A stretch of 64,000 nucleotides of DNA from Marinobacter halodurans (GTDB taxonomy: Bacteria; Pseudomonadota; Gammaproteobacteria; Pseudomonadales; Oleiphilaceae). A program made the translations under genes and the position numbers. Of the stretch, positions 51,047 through 60,061 are shown in pieces. The notes under the pieces were generated by a model. That model was given only the letters and a program-made list of their open reading frames with translations, was not told where the DNA came from and searched no databases. Numbering within the stretch: position 1 is the stretch's first letter; each line of letters opens with the position of its first letter. The stretch lies in assembly GCF_004327985.1 (NCBI RefSeq), contig NZ_SJDL01000006.1:62001-126000 (forward strand), written 5' to 3'.

Positions 51047-51712
51047 ATGTCCGAAAAACTGATCGCACCCGCCCGCTGTTCCGTCTGTCACAGCGAGGAC
51101 CTGCGTTTGCTTGAGGTGGTCGGCGAGGTGCCTTACTGGCGCTGTGGTTGCTGTGAGGCCACGTTGATGGCGCCGGAGCACTGGCTGGACCGGGACGCGG
51201 AACAGCGCGTCTACGACCTGCACGACAACGATCCCGAGGATGAAGGTTACCAGCGCTTCCTGGCCAAACTGGCGGACCCGATCCTGGCCCTGGCGCCGGA
51301 TGAGGCTCACGGGCTGGATTTCGGCTGTGGACCGGGCCCGGCGCTGGCGAAGATGCTGGCCGCCAAAGGCATGGAAGTGTCGCTCTACGATCCCTTCTAC
51401 GCGCCGAATCCGGAAACCCTGGAGCAGACCTACGATTTCATCACCTGCACCGAAGTGGTGGAGCACCTGCAGGATCCGAATACCGTCTTCCGTCAGTTGG
51501 ACAGCCTGCTCAAACCCGGCGGCTGGCTGGGGGTGATGACCTGCTTCCAGACGGACGATGCCCGGTTCGCCAACTGGCACTACCGGCGCGATCCGACCCA
51601 CATCGTGTTCTACCGGGAGTCCACCCTGCGCTGGGTGGCCGGATCGCTGGGCTGGGAGCTGGAGGTGCCGGCCAAGGATGTGGCGTTGTTCCGTAAACCG
51701 GCGGCGGCCTGA
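51047..51712 (+). CDS. Class I SAM-dependent methyltransferase with N-terminal zinc ribbon-like cysteines
   Basis: A 221-residue protein. Two cysteine pairs, CSVC and CGCC (about residues 10-35), form a probable zinc site. The SAM motif I is LDFGCGPGPALAKML, with acidic YDPFYAP and ITCTEVVEHLQDP, a conserved catalytic-region motif of small-molecule methyltransferases. HYRRDPTHIVFY follows. Substrate unknown. AAGGAG lies seven bases before the ATG. The frame upstream to 50921 is not supported. Confidence 0.88.
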   Translation: MSEKLIAPARCSVCHSEDLRLLEVVGEVPYWRCGCCEATLMAPEHWLDRDAEQRVYDLHDNDPEDEGYQRFLAKLADPILALAPDEAHGLDFGCGPGPALAKMLAAKGMEVSLYDPFYAPNPETLEQTYDFITCTEVVEHLQDPNTVFRQLDSLLKPGGWLGVMTCFQTDDARFANWHYRRDPTHIVFYRESTLRWVAGSLGWELEVPAKDVALFRKPAAA

Positions 51713-51725
51713 TTCCGGGGCGCTC

Positions 51726-51751
51726 CTGGCCGTTCAGAACAGCACGGCCAG
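51726..51751. terminator. Hairpin between convergent genes
   Basis: CTGGCCGT-TCAGAACAGC-ACGGCCAG, an 8-bp perfect stem 13 bases after the methyltransferase stop and before the end of pcaB. There is no flanking T-run, so it may be a bidirectional weak terminator. Confidence 0.4.
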
Positions 51752-51841
51752 GGCAGTCGAGATAAAGGCGCTCCTTGCACACACGTCGCTAACGCTCCCG
51801 CAGGATGGGGAAGGTTTCAAACGTGCAAAGTCGTGGGTGCG

Positions 51842-53182
51842 TTACGGGGTGGCCGTCTTGAGCCGGGCCTGTTCCAGAATATCAGTGAGCCAGCGACCGG
51901 TCGCGCCGCCTGCGACCAACTGCCGGGCAAGCTGGTCCACATCGATGTGCTCGCCGGTACGGTCTTCGATCAGTTGCAGCAGGTGGCGATCGCCTTGCAT
52001 GGCTTCCCTGACGCACTGTGTGACCAGTTCCGAAGCCTTGTCCCTACCCATGGCGTGGGCCAGTTCAAAGGTCGCTGCTTCGGCATAGATCACGCCGTTG
52101 CAGGCATCCAGGTTGGCGCGCATGCGCTGATCGTGAATCTCGATAAACCGGAGCCCGCTTTGCGCATGGTTGAGCGCGACACTCGAAGCCATGAGTTGCT
52201 GGGGCAACTGGAACCATTCCTGGGTCCAGGCGCTGCCGCTGCGTTCGTGTTCCTGCATCAGGGTCTGGTGCATCTGGCCGACGGCTGCTGCACTGGTGCG
52301 CGCCATGGCGACGATGATCTCCGCGTCCACCGGATTGCATTTCTGCGGCATGGTGGAGGAACCGCCTCCGTTGCTGAAGCGGATCTCGCCCACTTCCGAC
52401 TGCGCCAGCCAGAGCCAGTCCTGGGCCATCTTGCCCAGGGTGCCGGTGGTCAGGCTGAGCCAGCCGGACAGTTCCACCAGGGAGTCCCGCTGGGTATGCC
52501 AGCAGGGGCCGGCCACCAGGTCAAGGCGATGGGCCAGGCGCTCATTGATGTCCACGGCCTTGCCGCCCATCGCCGCCAGGGTGCCGACAGCGCCGCCCAG
52601 TTGGAGCCGCAGCAGGCGCGGGCGCAGTGCTTCCAGCCGGTCCACATGATTCAGCAGCGGTGCCAGCCACTGGGCCACTTTCAGCCCGAAACTCATGGGC
52701 ACCGCCTGCTGGGTTCGGGTGCGGCCGGCGATCAGGGTGTTGCGATGCGCTTCAGCCAGGTCGGCCAGGGCGCGGATGACGGCAGCCAGGCGCGCCTGCT
52801 GGTCGATCAGGATCTCGCGGATATTCAGGACCAGCGCGGTGTCGACGATGTCCTGGCTGGTGGCGCCGTAATGCACCCAGCGGGCGTGCTCCCCGGGCAG
52901 CGCTGCTTTCAGCGCTTTCACCAGTGCCGGCACCGGCACGCCGGCGGAGGCGACGCCGTCGGCCAGGCTGGTGGGTTCCGGTGTCAGGGAAGCTGCCGCC
53001 TGGGCGATGGCTTCGGCGGCGTCCCCAGGGATCAGCCCCGCTTCGGCCTGGGCCAGCGCCAGCTCCCCTTCGACCCTCAGCATCGTCCGGATCTGGGCGG
53101 CGTCCCCCAGGCGGTCAGCGGTCGCGGCATCGGACAGCAGTTGGCGGTAGAGCTTGGAGTCGAATGGCGATACCTGAAACAT
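51842..53182 (-). CDS. pcaB: 3-carboxy-cis,cis-muconate cycloisomerase PcaB
   Basis: A 446-residue member of the fumarase/aspartase superfamily, converting 3-carboxymuconate to 4-carboxymuconolactone. The signature GGSSTMPQKCNPVDAE is present, as are HYGATSQDIVDTA and RTRTQQAVPMSFG. Length matches PcaB. It is the last gene of the pca cluster; the gap to pcaG is 90 bases. In the order pcaDC-H-G-B it supplies the second ring-cleavage-product step. Confidence 0.95.
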   Translation of the reverse strand: MFQVSPFDSKLYRQLLSDAATADRLGDAAQIRTMLRVEGELALAQAEAGLIPGDAAEAIAQAAASLTPEPTSLADGVASAGVPVPALVKALKAALPGEHARWVHYGATSQDIVDTALVLNIREILIDQQARLAAVIRALADLAEAHRNTLIAGRTRTQQAVPMSFGLKVAQWLAPLLNHVDRLEALRPRLLRLQLGGAVGTLAAMGGKAVDINERLAHRLDLVAGPCWHTQRDSLVELSGWLSLTTGTLGKMAQDWLWLAQSEVGEIRFSNGGGSSTMPQKCNPVDAEIIVAMARTSAAAVGQMHQTLMQEHERSGSAWTQEWFQLPQQLMASSVALNHAQSGLRFIEIHDQRMRANLDACNGVIYAEAATFELAHAMGRDKASELVTQCVREAMQGDRHLLQLIEDRTGEHIDVDQLARQLVAGGATGRWLTDILEQARLKTATP

Positions 53183-53272
53183 CGGTAAGTCGGCGTCCTT
53201 GGCGATTGAATCGGGAAGGGCAGGGCCCCGCTAAACCCATCATAGCGGTTTAGCGGGCATCAGGCAGAACGA

Positions 53273-53872
53273 TCAGAAATCGAAGAAGACGGTCTCGCCG
53301 TCACCCTGCATCCGGATGTCGAAGCGGTACTCAACACCGGTGGCGGTTTCGTTGCGTGTGGCAATCAGCGTGTCACGGCGGTCGGCAGGCACTCTTTCCA
53401 GCACCGGATCGCTGGCATTGGCGTCCCCCTCGTCGCTGAAGTACAGGCGCGTGTAGGCGTGGTTCATCATGCCGCGGCCGAACACGGTCACGCTAATGAA
53501 CGGCGCCACGCCGTCACGGATTGCACCGGGCTTGATGGTCTCGAAGCGGAAGCTGTTGTCCGGCATGGTGCCGGTCCCGAAACGGCCAAAGCCCTTGAAG
53601 GCCGGGTCCAGCGGACGCGCTTCCCGGGCATCGTTGGGGTGGTCGAAACGGCCGGCGGCGTTGGCCTGCCAGATCTCGATCATCGCGTCATCCACCGCGT
53701 CGCCGTTGCCGTCGAGGACGCGGCCGACGATACGGATACGTTCGCCCTTCGTCCGCTCACTGACCAGGCAGCCGCCGGCGTACTGGGAATGCGGGTAGTG
53801 GTACTGCTGGGCCGTCAGGCCATAGGCGAAGTAGGGCCCGACTGTCTGGGAGGGGGTTTGCTTCATTGCCAT
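53273..53872 (-). CDS. pcaG: Protocatechuate 3,4-dioxygenase alpha subunit PcaG
   Basis: A 199-residue alpha subunit (from MAMKQTPSQTVGPYFAYGL). The intradiol dioxygenase fold is seen in IEIWQANAAGRFDHP, GFGRFGTG and FETIKPGAI. The alpha subunit lacks the full set of Fe ligands, which the beta subunit provides. The ATG at 53872 has GGAGG nine bases upstream and follows the pcaH stop by four bases. The longer frame to 53989 overlaps pcaH and is rejected. Confidence 0.95.
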   Translation of the reverse strand: MAMKQTPSQTVGPYFAYGLTAQQYHYPHSQYAGGCLVSERTKGERIRIVGRVLDGNGDAVDDAMIEIWQANAAGRFDHPNDAREARPLDPAFKGFGRFGTGTMPDNSFRFETIKPGAIRDGVAPFISVTVFGRGMMNHAYTRLYFSDEGDANASDPVLERVPADRRDTLIATRNETATGVEYRFDIRMQGDGETVFFDF

Positions 53873-53876
53873 GGGA

Positions 53877-54575
53877 TCAGGCCTCCACAGGAGTGGCATT
53901 GACGCCACGCAGGACAATATCGAAGACGTAACCGAGCGCATAGCTCTCTTCCGTGACGTCGATGGAGAAGCGACTGACAAGGCGCTCACGGGACTCGGCC
54001 GGCACTGACTGGTAGATCGGGTCCAGTTCCAGCAGGGGATCGCCCGGAAAGTACATCTGGGTCACCAGCCGGGTGGCGATCGTCGGCCCGTACAGCGAGA
54101 AGTGGATGTGGTTGGGCCGCCAGGCGTTGGGGTGGTTGCCCCATGGGTAGGCGCCGGGCTTAATGGTGATGAACCGGTACTCGCCGTTGTCGTCGGTCAC
54201 GCAGCGGCCGGCGCCCAGGAAGTTCGGGTCCAGCGGCGCGTCGTGCTGGTCACGGATATGCACGTAACGACCGGCGGCATTGGCCTGCCAGACTTCCACC
54301 AGCGTGTTGGGTACCGGATCGCCGTTTTCGCCCAGCACGCGACCGGTGACGATGATACGTTCGCCCAGGGGCTCGCCATTGACACGGCCATTGCGGGTCA
54401 GGTCGTAGTCCAGCGGCCCCACCACTTCCTCGCCGAAGGCGGGGCCGGTCAGCTCGGCCAGCTCCGGATCGATTTCCACCAGGTTGCGGGACACGCCGCG
54501 CAGGCGTGAGGACTTGTAGTCGGGGCTGATGTACCTGGGATGGCTGGCCCAGTCACGAGGCGTGTTTTGGCTCAT
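53877..54575 (-). CDS. pcaH: Protocatechuate 3,4-dioxygenase beta subunit PcaH
   Basis: A 232-residue catalytic subunit binding non-haem Fe(III). The intradiol signature is VEVWQANAAGRYVH, and the iron ligands are in AYPWGNHPNAWRPNHIHFS (Tyr, His, His) with the first Tyr upstream in AAGRYVH. Together with PcaG it opens protocatechuate between the hydroxyls to 3-carboxy-cis,cis-muconate. It overlaps the pcaDC fusion gene by 4 bases. Confidence 0.96.
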   Translation of the reverse strand: MSQNTPRDWASHPRYISPDYKSSRLRGVSRNLVEIDPELAELTGPAFGEEVVGPLDYDLTRNGRVNGEPLGERIIVTGRVLGENGDPVPNTLVEVWQANAAGRYVHIRDQHDAPLDPNFLGAGRCVTDDNGEYRFITIKPGAYPWGNHPNAWRPNHIHFSLYGPTIATRLVTQMYFPGDPLLELDPIYQSVPAESRERLVSRFSIDVTEESYALGYVFDIVLRGVNATPVEA

Positions 54576-55759
54576 TGTTCACTCTCTCCATCAATAGCGA
54601 CGCCTTTGCTTCTGTAGGCTTCTTTGGCAATGCGGATGGCCGTGTTGGAGGCCGGGACGCCGGCGTAGACGCCCAGGTGCAGCAGCGTTTCGCGGACTTC
54701 TTCCAGGGAGGCGCCGGTCTGCTGGGTGGCCCGGATGTGCATGGCCAGTTCGTCCTCATGGCCCAGGGCGGCCATCAGGGCGATGGTGATCAGGCTGCGG
54801 TCGCGCCGGCTCAGGGTCGGGCGGCTCCAGACCGAACCCCAGGCGCTTTCGGTAATGAAGCGCTGGAACGGTTCGTCAAAGGAGGTCTTGTTGGCTTCGG
54901 CCCGATCGACATGGGCGTTGCCGAGCACCGAGCGGCGCACGCCCATGCCCAGCTCGTAGCGGCTGGAGGCGGGAGTGTGTCGGCTCAGGAAATCCACGAT
55001 CAGCCCCGCCAGTGCCTTCGGCTGCTCGACGCAGGGCAGGTGACCGGCACCTTCAATTACTTCAAAACGACTGTCCGGGATCAGCTCGGCCATGCTGCGC
55101 ACGCGATCCGGCGGCGTGGAGCCGTCTTCGGAGCCGACCACGCACAGGGTGGGCTGCTTGAGCTCCCGGGTACTGGCTTGCAGGTCGGTATCGCGGATCG
55201 CGGCGCAGGTGCCCAGGTAGCCCTCCACCGGCGTGCGCACCAGCATGTTACGCCACAAACCGATGGCGTCACCCTGGACGGCATGGAAACGCGGACTGAA
55301 CCAGCGCTCCAGGATGCCGTCGGCAATCGCCTCCAGTCCCTGTTCGCGGATGCCCTCGATGCGGGTGTTCCACATGTCGGCGGTGCCGATGCGATGGGCG
55401 GTATCGCACAGGATCAGGTTTTTCACCAGGTCGGGCCGCTTTGCCGCCACGCCCTGGGCAATCTGACCGCCGACGGACAGGCCGCACAGGTTGACCTGTG
55501 TCAGTTCCAGTGCGTCCAGCAGACCGATCAGGTCATCGATGTGATCGTCCGGCTGGTAGGGCGCCGGCGGGCAGGACGAGAGCCCGTGGCCCCGCTTGTC
55601 ATAGCGCAGGAAGCGGAACTGGTCGCGCAGGTAAGGCAGCAGCGGTTCCCAGACCCGCAGGTCGGTGCCCAGCGAGTTGGAAAAGACGATCAGCGGCAGG
55701 TGGGCCGGGCCGTCCAACTGGTAATGGAGCGTCTGCCCGTTGACGGAAAGGGTTTGCAT
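54572..55759 (-). CDS. pcaL: Fused enol-lactone hydrolase / carboxymuconolactone decarboxylase PcaD-PcaC (PcaL)
   Basis: A 395-residue fusion. Residues 1 to about 262 are an alpha/beta hydrolase (3-oxoadipate enol-lactonase, PcaD) with RYDKRGHGLS, nucleophile S95 in LCGLSVGGQ and the His in GAGHLPCVEQP. Residues about 268-395 are the carboxymuconolactone decarboxylase (PcaC) with YELGMGVRRSVLG, WSRPTLSRRDRSLITIA and MHIRATQQTGASLEEV. Two consecutive steps are thus done by one protein. It is the first gene of the catabolic run; a palindrome at 55847-55862 lies upstream. Confidence 0.95.
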   Translation of the reverse strand: MQTLSVNGQTLHYQLDGPAHLPLIVFSNSLGTDLRVWEPLLPYLRDQFRFLRYDKRGHGLSSCPPAPYQPDDHIDDLIGLLDALELTQVNLCGLSVGGQIAQGVAAKRPDLVKNLILCDTAHRIGTADMWNTRIEGIREQGLEAIADGILERWFSPRFHAVQGDAIGLWRNMLVRTPVEGYLGTCAAIRDTDLQASTRELKQPTLCVVGSEDGSTPPDRVRSMAELIPDSRFEVIEGAGHLPCVEQPKALAGLIVDFLSRHTPASSRYELGMGVRRSVLGNAHVDRAEANKTSFDEPFQRFITESAWGSVWSRPTLSRRDRSLITIALMAALGHEDELAMHIRATQQTGASLEEVRETLLHLGVYAGVPASNTAIRIAKEAYRSKGVAIDGESEQ

Positions 55760-55846
55760 GAATCAGGGCCTATCGTGTCTTGGCGGCTTTGGCTCAACTC
55801 TTATACAGTGCTTTCGTTATGTAAAATGATCGTTTGTCGTTTTTAT

Positions 55847-55862
55847 ATATCGAATCTGATAT
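55847..55862. promoter_or_regulatory. Candidate PcaQ operator before the pca operon
   Basis: ATATC-GAATCT-GATAT is a perfect 5-bp dyad with a six-base centre, 87 bases upstream of the pcaDC start. The same half-sites and spacing occur upstream of pcaQ at 56865-56880. Recognition by PcaQ is inferred from this sharing. Confidence 0.55.
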
Positions 55863-55874
55863 GAGTCTGGGCAC

Positions 55875-56792
55875 TTAGCCCGATGTCCGGGCGCAGTCCC
55901 GTACCGCATTCATGAACAGTTGCAGGGCCGGCGTGGGCTGGGTGTCGGCGCGGGTAGTCAGGCCCACTTGCCCGAGGGTCTCGGTGGTCTCCAGCGGCAA
56001 CTCCGCAAACTCGCCCGCCTCAATTTCCCGGGCCGCCACGCCCCGGGAAATAATCCACACCGCGTCGGTCTGGCGGATGTACTCCTTGCCGAAGGCATCG
56101 GAAATGGTCTCGATCCGGTCGGGCAGGGTGCCGATACCGTGGGCGAGCAGGAAACGCTCGACCGGTGTGGCAATGATGGAGTCCTTGGGTGGATACAGGA
56201 CGGTGTAGTCGCTGATCGCCTTCAGGTCGAGTGACGGTGTTTTCAGCAGGGGGTGATCCGGCCGTACCACAAAGGTCACGCGCTCGGAGTACAGGTGCTG
56301 GAAGGACAGGCCCGACATCAGGTCCGGCTCTGCCAGTCGGCCCACCACCAGGTCCAGCTCGCCGACGCGCAACTGGCTGAGCAGCAGGGTATTGGGACCG
56401 GCCACCAGTTTCAGCGTCACATCCAGCCCGCCCTGGCGGAAACGCCTCACCGACTGGGGCAGCACACTGGCGGCGACGGTGGGCAGAACGCCGATAATCA
56501 ACTGGGTCTTGCCACCCTGCTGGGCCTGCAGGATGCTGTTGGTACCTTCCCGCAATGCCGCCACGCTGGCACCGGCATAGCGCAGGAACACCTCGCCGAA
56601 CTGGGTGAGCTCCACGCCTTTCCTGCTGCGCTCCATCAGCCGTACACCCAGCATTTCTTCCAGCTCTTTCAGTTTCTTGGAGACGGCCGGCTGGGTCAGG
56701 GCGAGCACATCCGCCGCACCGCCGACACTGCCCTGGCGCGCCACTTCCAGGAAGCACTGGAGGTGGCGGTACTTGATTCGGTTTTCCAGCAC
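55875..56792 (-). CDS. pcaQ: LysR-family regulator PcaQ
   Basis: A 305-residue LTTR. The N-terminal helix-turn-helix has RHLQCFLEVARQGSVGGAADVLALTQPAVSKKLKELE; the effector domain follows from about residue 95. The pattern YRHLQCFLEVA and the position next to pcaDC-H-G-B identify it as PcaQ, activator of the protocatechuate genes, responding to carboxymuconolactone in characterised cases. It is upstream of and parallel to the operon, whereas in Rhizobiales it is divergent. A matching dyad lies before its own start. Confidence 0.85.
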   Translation of the reverse strand: MLENRIKYRHLQCFLEVARQGSVGGAADVLALTQPAVSKKLKELEEMLGVRLMERSRKGVELTQFGEVFLRYAGASVAALREGTNSILQAQQGGKTQLIIGVLPTVAASVLPQSVRRFRQGGLDVTLKLVAGPNTLLLSQLRVGELDLVVGRLAEPDLMSGLSFQHLYSERVTFVVRPDHPLLKTPSLDLKAISDYTVLYPPKDSIIATPVERFLLAHGIGTLPDRIETISDAFGKEYIRQTDAVWIISRGVAAREIEAGEFAELPLETTETLGQVGLTTRADTQPTPALQLFMNAVRDCARTSG

Positions 56793-56862
56793 AGGTGTTG
56801 CTCCAGTCTGTCAGGACATCATATGCCTGTTCAGGATGAAAACAGGCATCAGGCCTATCATG

Positions 56863-56882
56863 ACATATCAAAAGTGATATGT
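56863..56882. promoter_or_regulatory. Candidate PcaQ operator before pcaQ
   Basis: ACATATC-AAAAGT-GATATGT is a perfect 7-bp dyad with a six-base centre, 70 bases before the pcaQ start. It contains ATATC-N6-GATAT as at 55847-55862. It probably mediates autoregulation. Confidence 0.55.
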
Positions 56883-56990
56883 ATGGCAAGCGTGAAAGCG
56901 TGTTTGCGATAGGCGCGTTGATGAACGGGAGGTGTGTCGGGCGACGTTGACCGGCTCAGAAGTCAGGGACGCCCGATGATCGGGGCAGGC

Positions 56991-57416
56991 TCAGGCCAGC
57001 TTCGGCACCTTCTTCATGCCGCGCCGGATGGCCTGTTCCAGACCGGCGCTGATGACCTTGCCGCTGAAGGGGATGAAGTCGTCAAAGCGGATGGTGTAGT
57101 TGACCACGGTCTTGCCGGCAACGTCGTTGAAGCGGATGCGGCCCAGGTGATTGCGGATGGGGCTGGCGCTGGTCACTGTGTACTCGATCAGCGCATCCTG
57201 CTCGAAGGCAATGACGGTTTCCTCCAGCCCCAGCGGACCGATGCCGATGCGGCGGACCGACCCGACGCCGTTGGGATCGGCCTGGTTGCTGTCCTTGATG
57301 CGCTTGATGGGGGCGCCGAGGACGCCGCCCAGGCGGTTGTGATCGGAGAACAGGGCAAAGACCCTGTCCTTCGGCAAATCGTATTGTTCCTGGATTTCAA
57401 TGGTATAGCTGGCCAT
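56991..57416 (-). CDS. SRPBCC-family protein
   Basis: A 141-residue START/SRPBCC-fold protein beginning MASYTIEIQEQYDL. Segments are the N-terminal strand, DRVFALFSDHNRLGG, the ligand-pocket strands with GVGSVRRIGIGPLG, YTVTSASPIRNHLG and the long C-terminal helix. The ligand is unknown; it may handle hydrophobic molecules such as aromatic or lipid compounds. Its start has only a weak ribosome site. It lies between PcaQ and the AraC regulator, and a longer frame to 58028 is not coding. Confidence 0.8.
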   Translation of the reverse strand: MASYTIEIQEQYDLPKDRVFALFSDHNRLGGVLGAPIKRIKDSNQADPNGVGSVRRIGIGPLGLEETVIAFEQDALIEYTVTSASPIRNHLGRIRFNDVAGKTVVNYTIRFDDFIPFSGKVISAGLEQAIRRGMKKVPKLA

Positions 57417-57508
57417 ACGTGGGTCCGTTCTTGTTGTCAGGTGGTCCAGACTATCAGTTTTTCCCGCCAACTGAAGAGGGCGGTCTGCTCCTGAGCATGA
57501 ATTGGCCC

Positions 57509-58384
57509 TCAGTGCCGTCGGGTATGCCGGTAATCCCGCGGCGACACCCCCATCACCTTCTTGAACAGGCGCGAGAAGTAGTAGCTGTCCTCGTAGCCGA
57601 GGCTGTCGCTGATCGCCCGGAACGACAGGTCCGAGTTGTCCAGCAACTGGCAGGCCCGTTCTACCTTCAGGTGCAGGAAGTGCTGGATCGGCGCCACGCC
57701 GGTCAGCGAGCGGTAGCGGGTGGCGAAGTGGGCCGGTGACAGGCCGGACAGTTCCGCCAGGTTCTCCAGGGTCAGGCGCTCGTCCAGGTGTTCCTTCATG
57801 AAGCCGTGCAGGCTGTCCAGGTCCAGCGGCTGGCGATGGGCCAGAGGCTCGGCGCACAGTGGAACCGCGGTCAGCAGCTGGCGCAGCCGATTGGCCGCAT
57901 GGATCAGCCCGGACGGGCGAAAGCCGGTCTGCTGCACCGAGAGCAGGCCGTTGAAATCCACCAGTAACCGCGGCTGCTGGCCCACATGCCGGATCAGCGT
58001 CTGGCGGGAAAATCCCATGTGTTCGCAAAAGGCCGAAGCGAGCGAGCCGGCGAAATGCACCCAGTGCAGCGACCAGGGCTGGTCGGTATCCGCACTGTAG
58101 CGATGGGCGGCGCCCCTGGGCAGCAACAGCAGGTCGCCCGCCTGCACCCGGTGACCTTCCCCCTCCACATTCAGGTGCGCCAGACCGTCGGTGCAGTAGA
58201 TCAGCAGGTTGTCGTCATGATGCTGGCGGTGCATATGGTGACCCCGTGCCTGCCGGTAGTGGCCAAAGGCCAGCGGGTACAGGTCCCGGGTCAGGGGGTG
58301 GTTGTCGAGCAACTGCACCATGCGCGACGGCACCACGTAGCGAATGCTGTCCGGGGGTAGCGGCCATTGTGACGTACGGGTCAT
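57509..58384 (-). CDS. mmsR: AraC-family regulator, probable MmsR
   Basis: A 291-residue regulator. An N-terminal AraC-type cupin (about 30-140, with [16 protein letters not shown] and [15 protein letters not shown]) binds the effector, and the C-terminal pair of helix-turn-helices includes [18 protein letters not shown] and [29 protein letters not shown]. It is divergent from mmsA and so is likely the activator of the valine operon, as MmsR is in Pseudomonas aeruginosa. Assignment rests on context. Confidence 0.8.
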   Translation of the reverse strand: MTRTSQWPLPPDSIRYVVPSRMVQLLDNHPLTRDLYPLAFGHYRQARGHHMHRQHHDDNLLIYCTDGLAHLNVEGEGHRVQAGDLLLLPRGAAHRYSADTDQPWSLHWVHFAGSLASAFCEHMGFSRQTLIRHVGQQPRLLVDFNGLLSVQQTGFRPSGLIHAANRLRQLLTAVPLCAEPLAHRQPLDLDSLHGFMKEHLDERLTLENLAELSGLSPAHFATRYRSLTGVAPIQHFLHLKVERACQLLDNSDLSFRAISDSLGYEDSYYFSRLFKKVMGVSPRDYRHTRRH

Positions 58385-58558
58385 GTTCTGTTTTGGTCTT
58401 CGATGAGGTTGTTTCCGAAAAATAATCCATTACGAGCGAAATTTAGTCAATCTAATCATCTATTATGCTGTGCTAGGATCATTTCAAAGCCGGTGCTGAA
58501 GCGCCTTGTGTCGCTTGAGTACCTCCTCCTTGCCGACAAGAACAACAGGGGAATCCGT

Positions 58559-60049
58559 ATGAAAAAAGTGCCACTTTTTATCGAGGGCGAGTTCTGCCAG
58601 AGCGCGACCAACGACTGGATTGATGTGACCAATCCCGCCACCAACGAAGTGATCGCGCAGGTCCCGTGCGCCACCGAAGACGAGATGCAGCGGGCGATCC
58701 ACCACGCCGGCGAAGCCTTCAAAACCTGGAAGGAAACCCCGGTCTCCGAGCGCGCCCGTCTGATGATGCGCTACCAGGCCCTGCTGAAGGAGCACCACGA
58801 CGAAATCGCCGAAATCCTGTCCCAGGAAACCGGCAAGACCTTCGAGGACGCCAAGGGCGATGTCTGGCGCGGCATCGAAGTCGTGGAGCACGCGGCCAAC
58901 ATCCCGTCCCTGATGATGGGCGAGACCGTCGAGAACGTGGCCCGGGAAATCGACACCTATTCCTACACCCAGCCGCTGGGCGTCTGCGCCGGTATCACCC
59001 CGTTCAACTTCCCGGCCATGATCCCGCTGTGGATGTTCCCGATGGCGATTGCCGCGGGGAACACCTTCGTCCTGAAGCCGTCCGAGCAGGACCCGCTGAC
59101 CCCGACCCGCCTGGCGGAACTGTTCGTTGAAGCCGGAGCACCCAAGGGTGTCCTGCAGGTGATCCACGGTGCCAAGCCGCAGGTGGACAAGCTGCTGACC
59201 GATCCTGCGATCAAGGCCGTGTCCTTCGTCGGTTCCGTCCCGGTCGGCCGCTACATTTACGAGACCGGTACGAAGAACATGAAGCGCGTGCAGAGCTTCG
59301 CCGGTGCCAAGAACCACATGGTGATCCTGCCGGACGCGGACAAGGACCAGGTGATCAGTGCCCTGGTCGGCGCCTCCGTCGGTGCCGCCGGTCAGCGTTG
59401 CATGGCCATTTCCGTGGCGGTGTTCGTGGGCGAGGCCCAGGAGTGGATTCCGGAAGTGAAGGACGCCCTGGCGAAAGTGCGTCCGGGTGCCTGGAACGAT
59501 TCCGGTGCCAGCTACGGCCCGGTCATCAGCGCCAAGGCCAAGGACCGTATCGAGCAGTTGATCGGCCGTGGCGAGCAGGAAGGCGCGCGCCTGTTGCTGG
59601 ACGGTCGCGGCTGCACCGTCGATGGCCTGCCGGACGGCAACTGGGTCGGCCCGACGCTGTTTGCCGGCGTGAAGCCGGAGATGGACATCTACAAGGAAGA
59701 AATCTTCGGCCCGGTCCTCAGTTGCATGGAAGTCGACAACCTGGGCGAGGCCATCGAACTGATCAACAACAGCCCGTACGGTAACGGCACCTCGATCTTC
59801 ACCAACTCCGGTGGCGCCGCCCGTCGCTTCCAGCACGAGATCGAAGTGGGTCAGGTGGGGATCAACATTCCCATTCCGGTGCCCCTGCCGTTCTTCTCCT
59901 TCACCGGCTGGAAAGGCTCGTTCTACGGCGACCAGCACGCCTATGGCAAACAGGCGGTGAAATTCTACACCGAGACCAAGACCATCACGGCCCGCTGGTT
60001 CTCCAGCGACGCGGTGGCCGGAACGAACTTCTCCATCCGCATGCACTGA
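58559..60049 (+). CDS. mmsA: Methylmalonate-semialdehyde dehydrogenase (acylating) MmsA
   Basis: A 496-residue CoA-acylating aldehyde dehydrogenase, turning methylmalonate semialdehyde into propionyl-CoA in valine degradation. Catalytic Cys281 is in [10 protein letters not shown], the NAD region in [15 protein letters not shown] and the [28 protein letters not shown] is the MmsA-specific segment. AGGGGA lies six bases before the ATG at 58559; the longer frame to 58403 is not supported. First gene of the mms operon. Confidence 0.96.
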   Translation: MKKVPLFIEGEFCQSATNDWIDVTNPATNEVIAQVPCATEDEMQRAIHHAGEAFKTWKETPVSERARLMMRYQALLKEHHDEIAEILSQETGKTFEDAKGDVWRGIEVVEHAANIPSLMMGETVENVAREIDTYSYTQPLGVCAGITPFNFPAMIPLWMFPMAIAAGNTFVLKPSEQDPLTPTRLAELFVEAGAPKGVLQVIHGAKPQVDKLLTDPAIKAVSFVGSVPVGRYIYETGTKNMKRVQSFAGAKNHMVILPDADKDQVISALVGASVGAAGQRCMAISVAVFVGEAQEWIPEVKDALAKVRPGAWNDSGASYGPVISAKAKDRIEQLIGRGEQEGARLLLDGRGCTVDGLPDGNWVGPTLFAGVKPEMDIYKEEIFGPVLSCMEVDNLGEAIELINNSPYGNGTSIFTNSGGAARRFQHEIEVGQVGINIPIPVPLPFFSFTGWKGSFYGDQHAYGKQAVKFYTETKTITARWFSSDAVAGTNFSIRMH

Positions 60050-60061
60050 GGGTGGCCGGTT

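Noticed and set aside
56991-58028. 345-codon minus-strand frame
   Set aside because: Only the last 141 codons show the SRPBCC pattern; the upstream part is antisense-frame sequence over the AraC gene.
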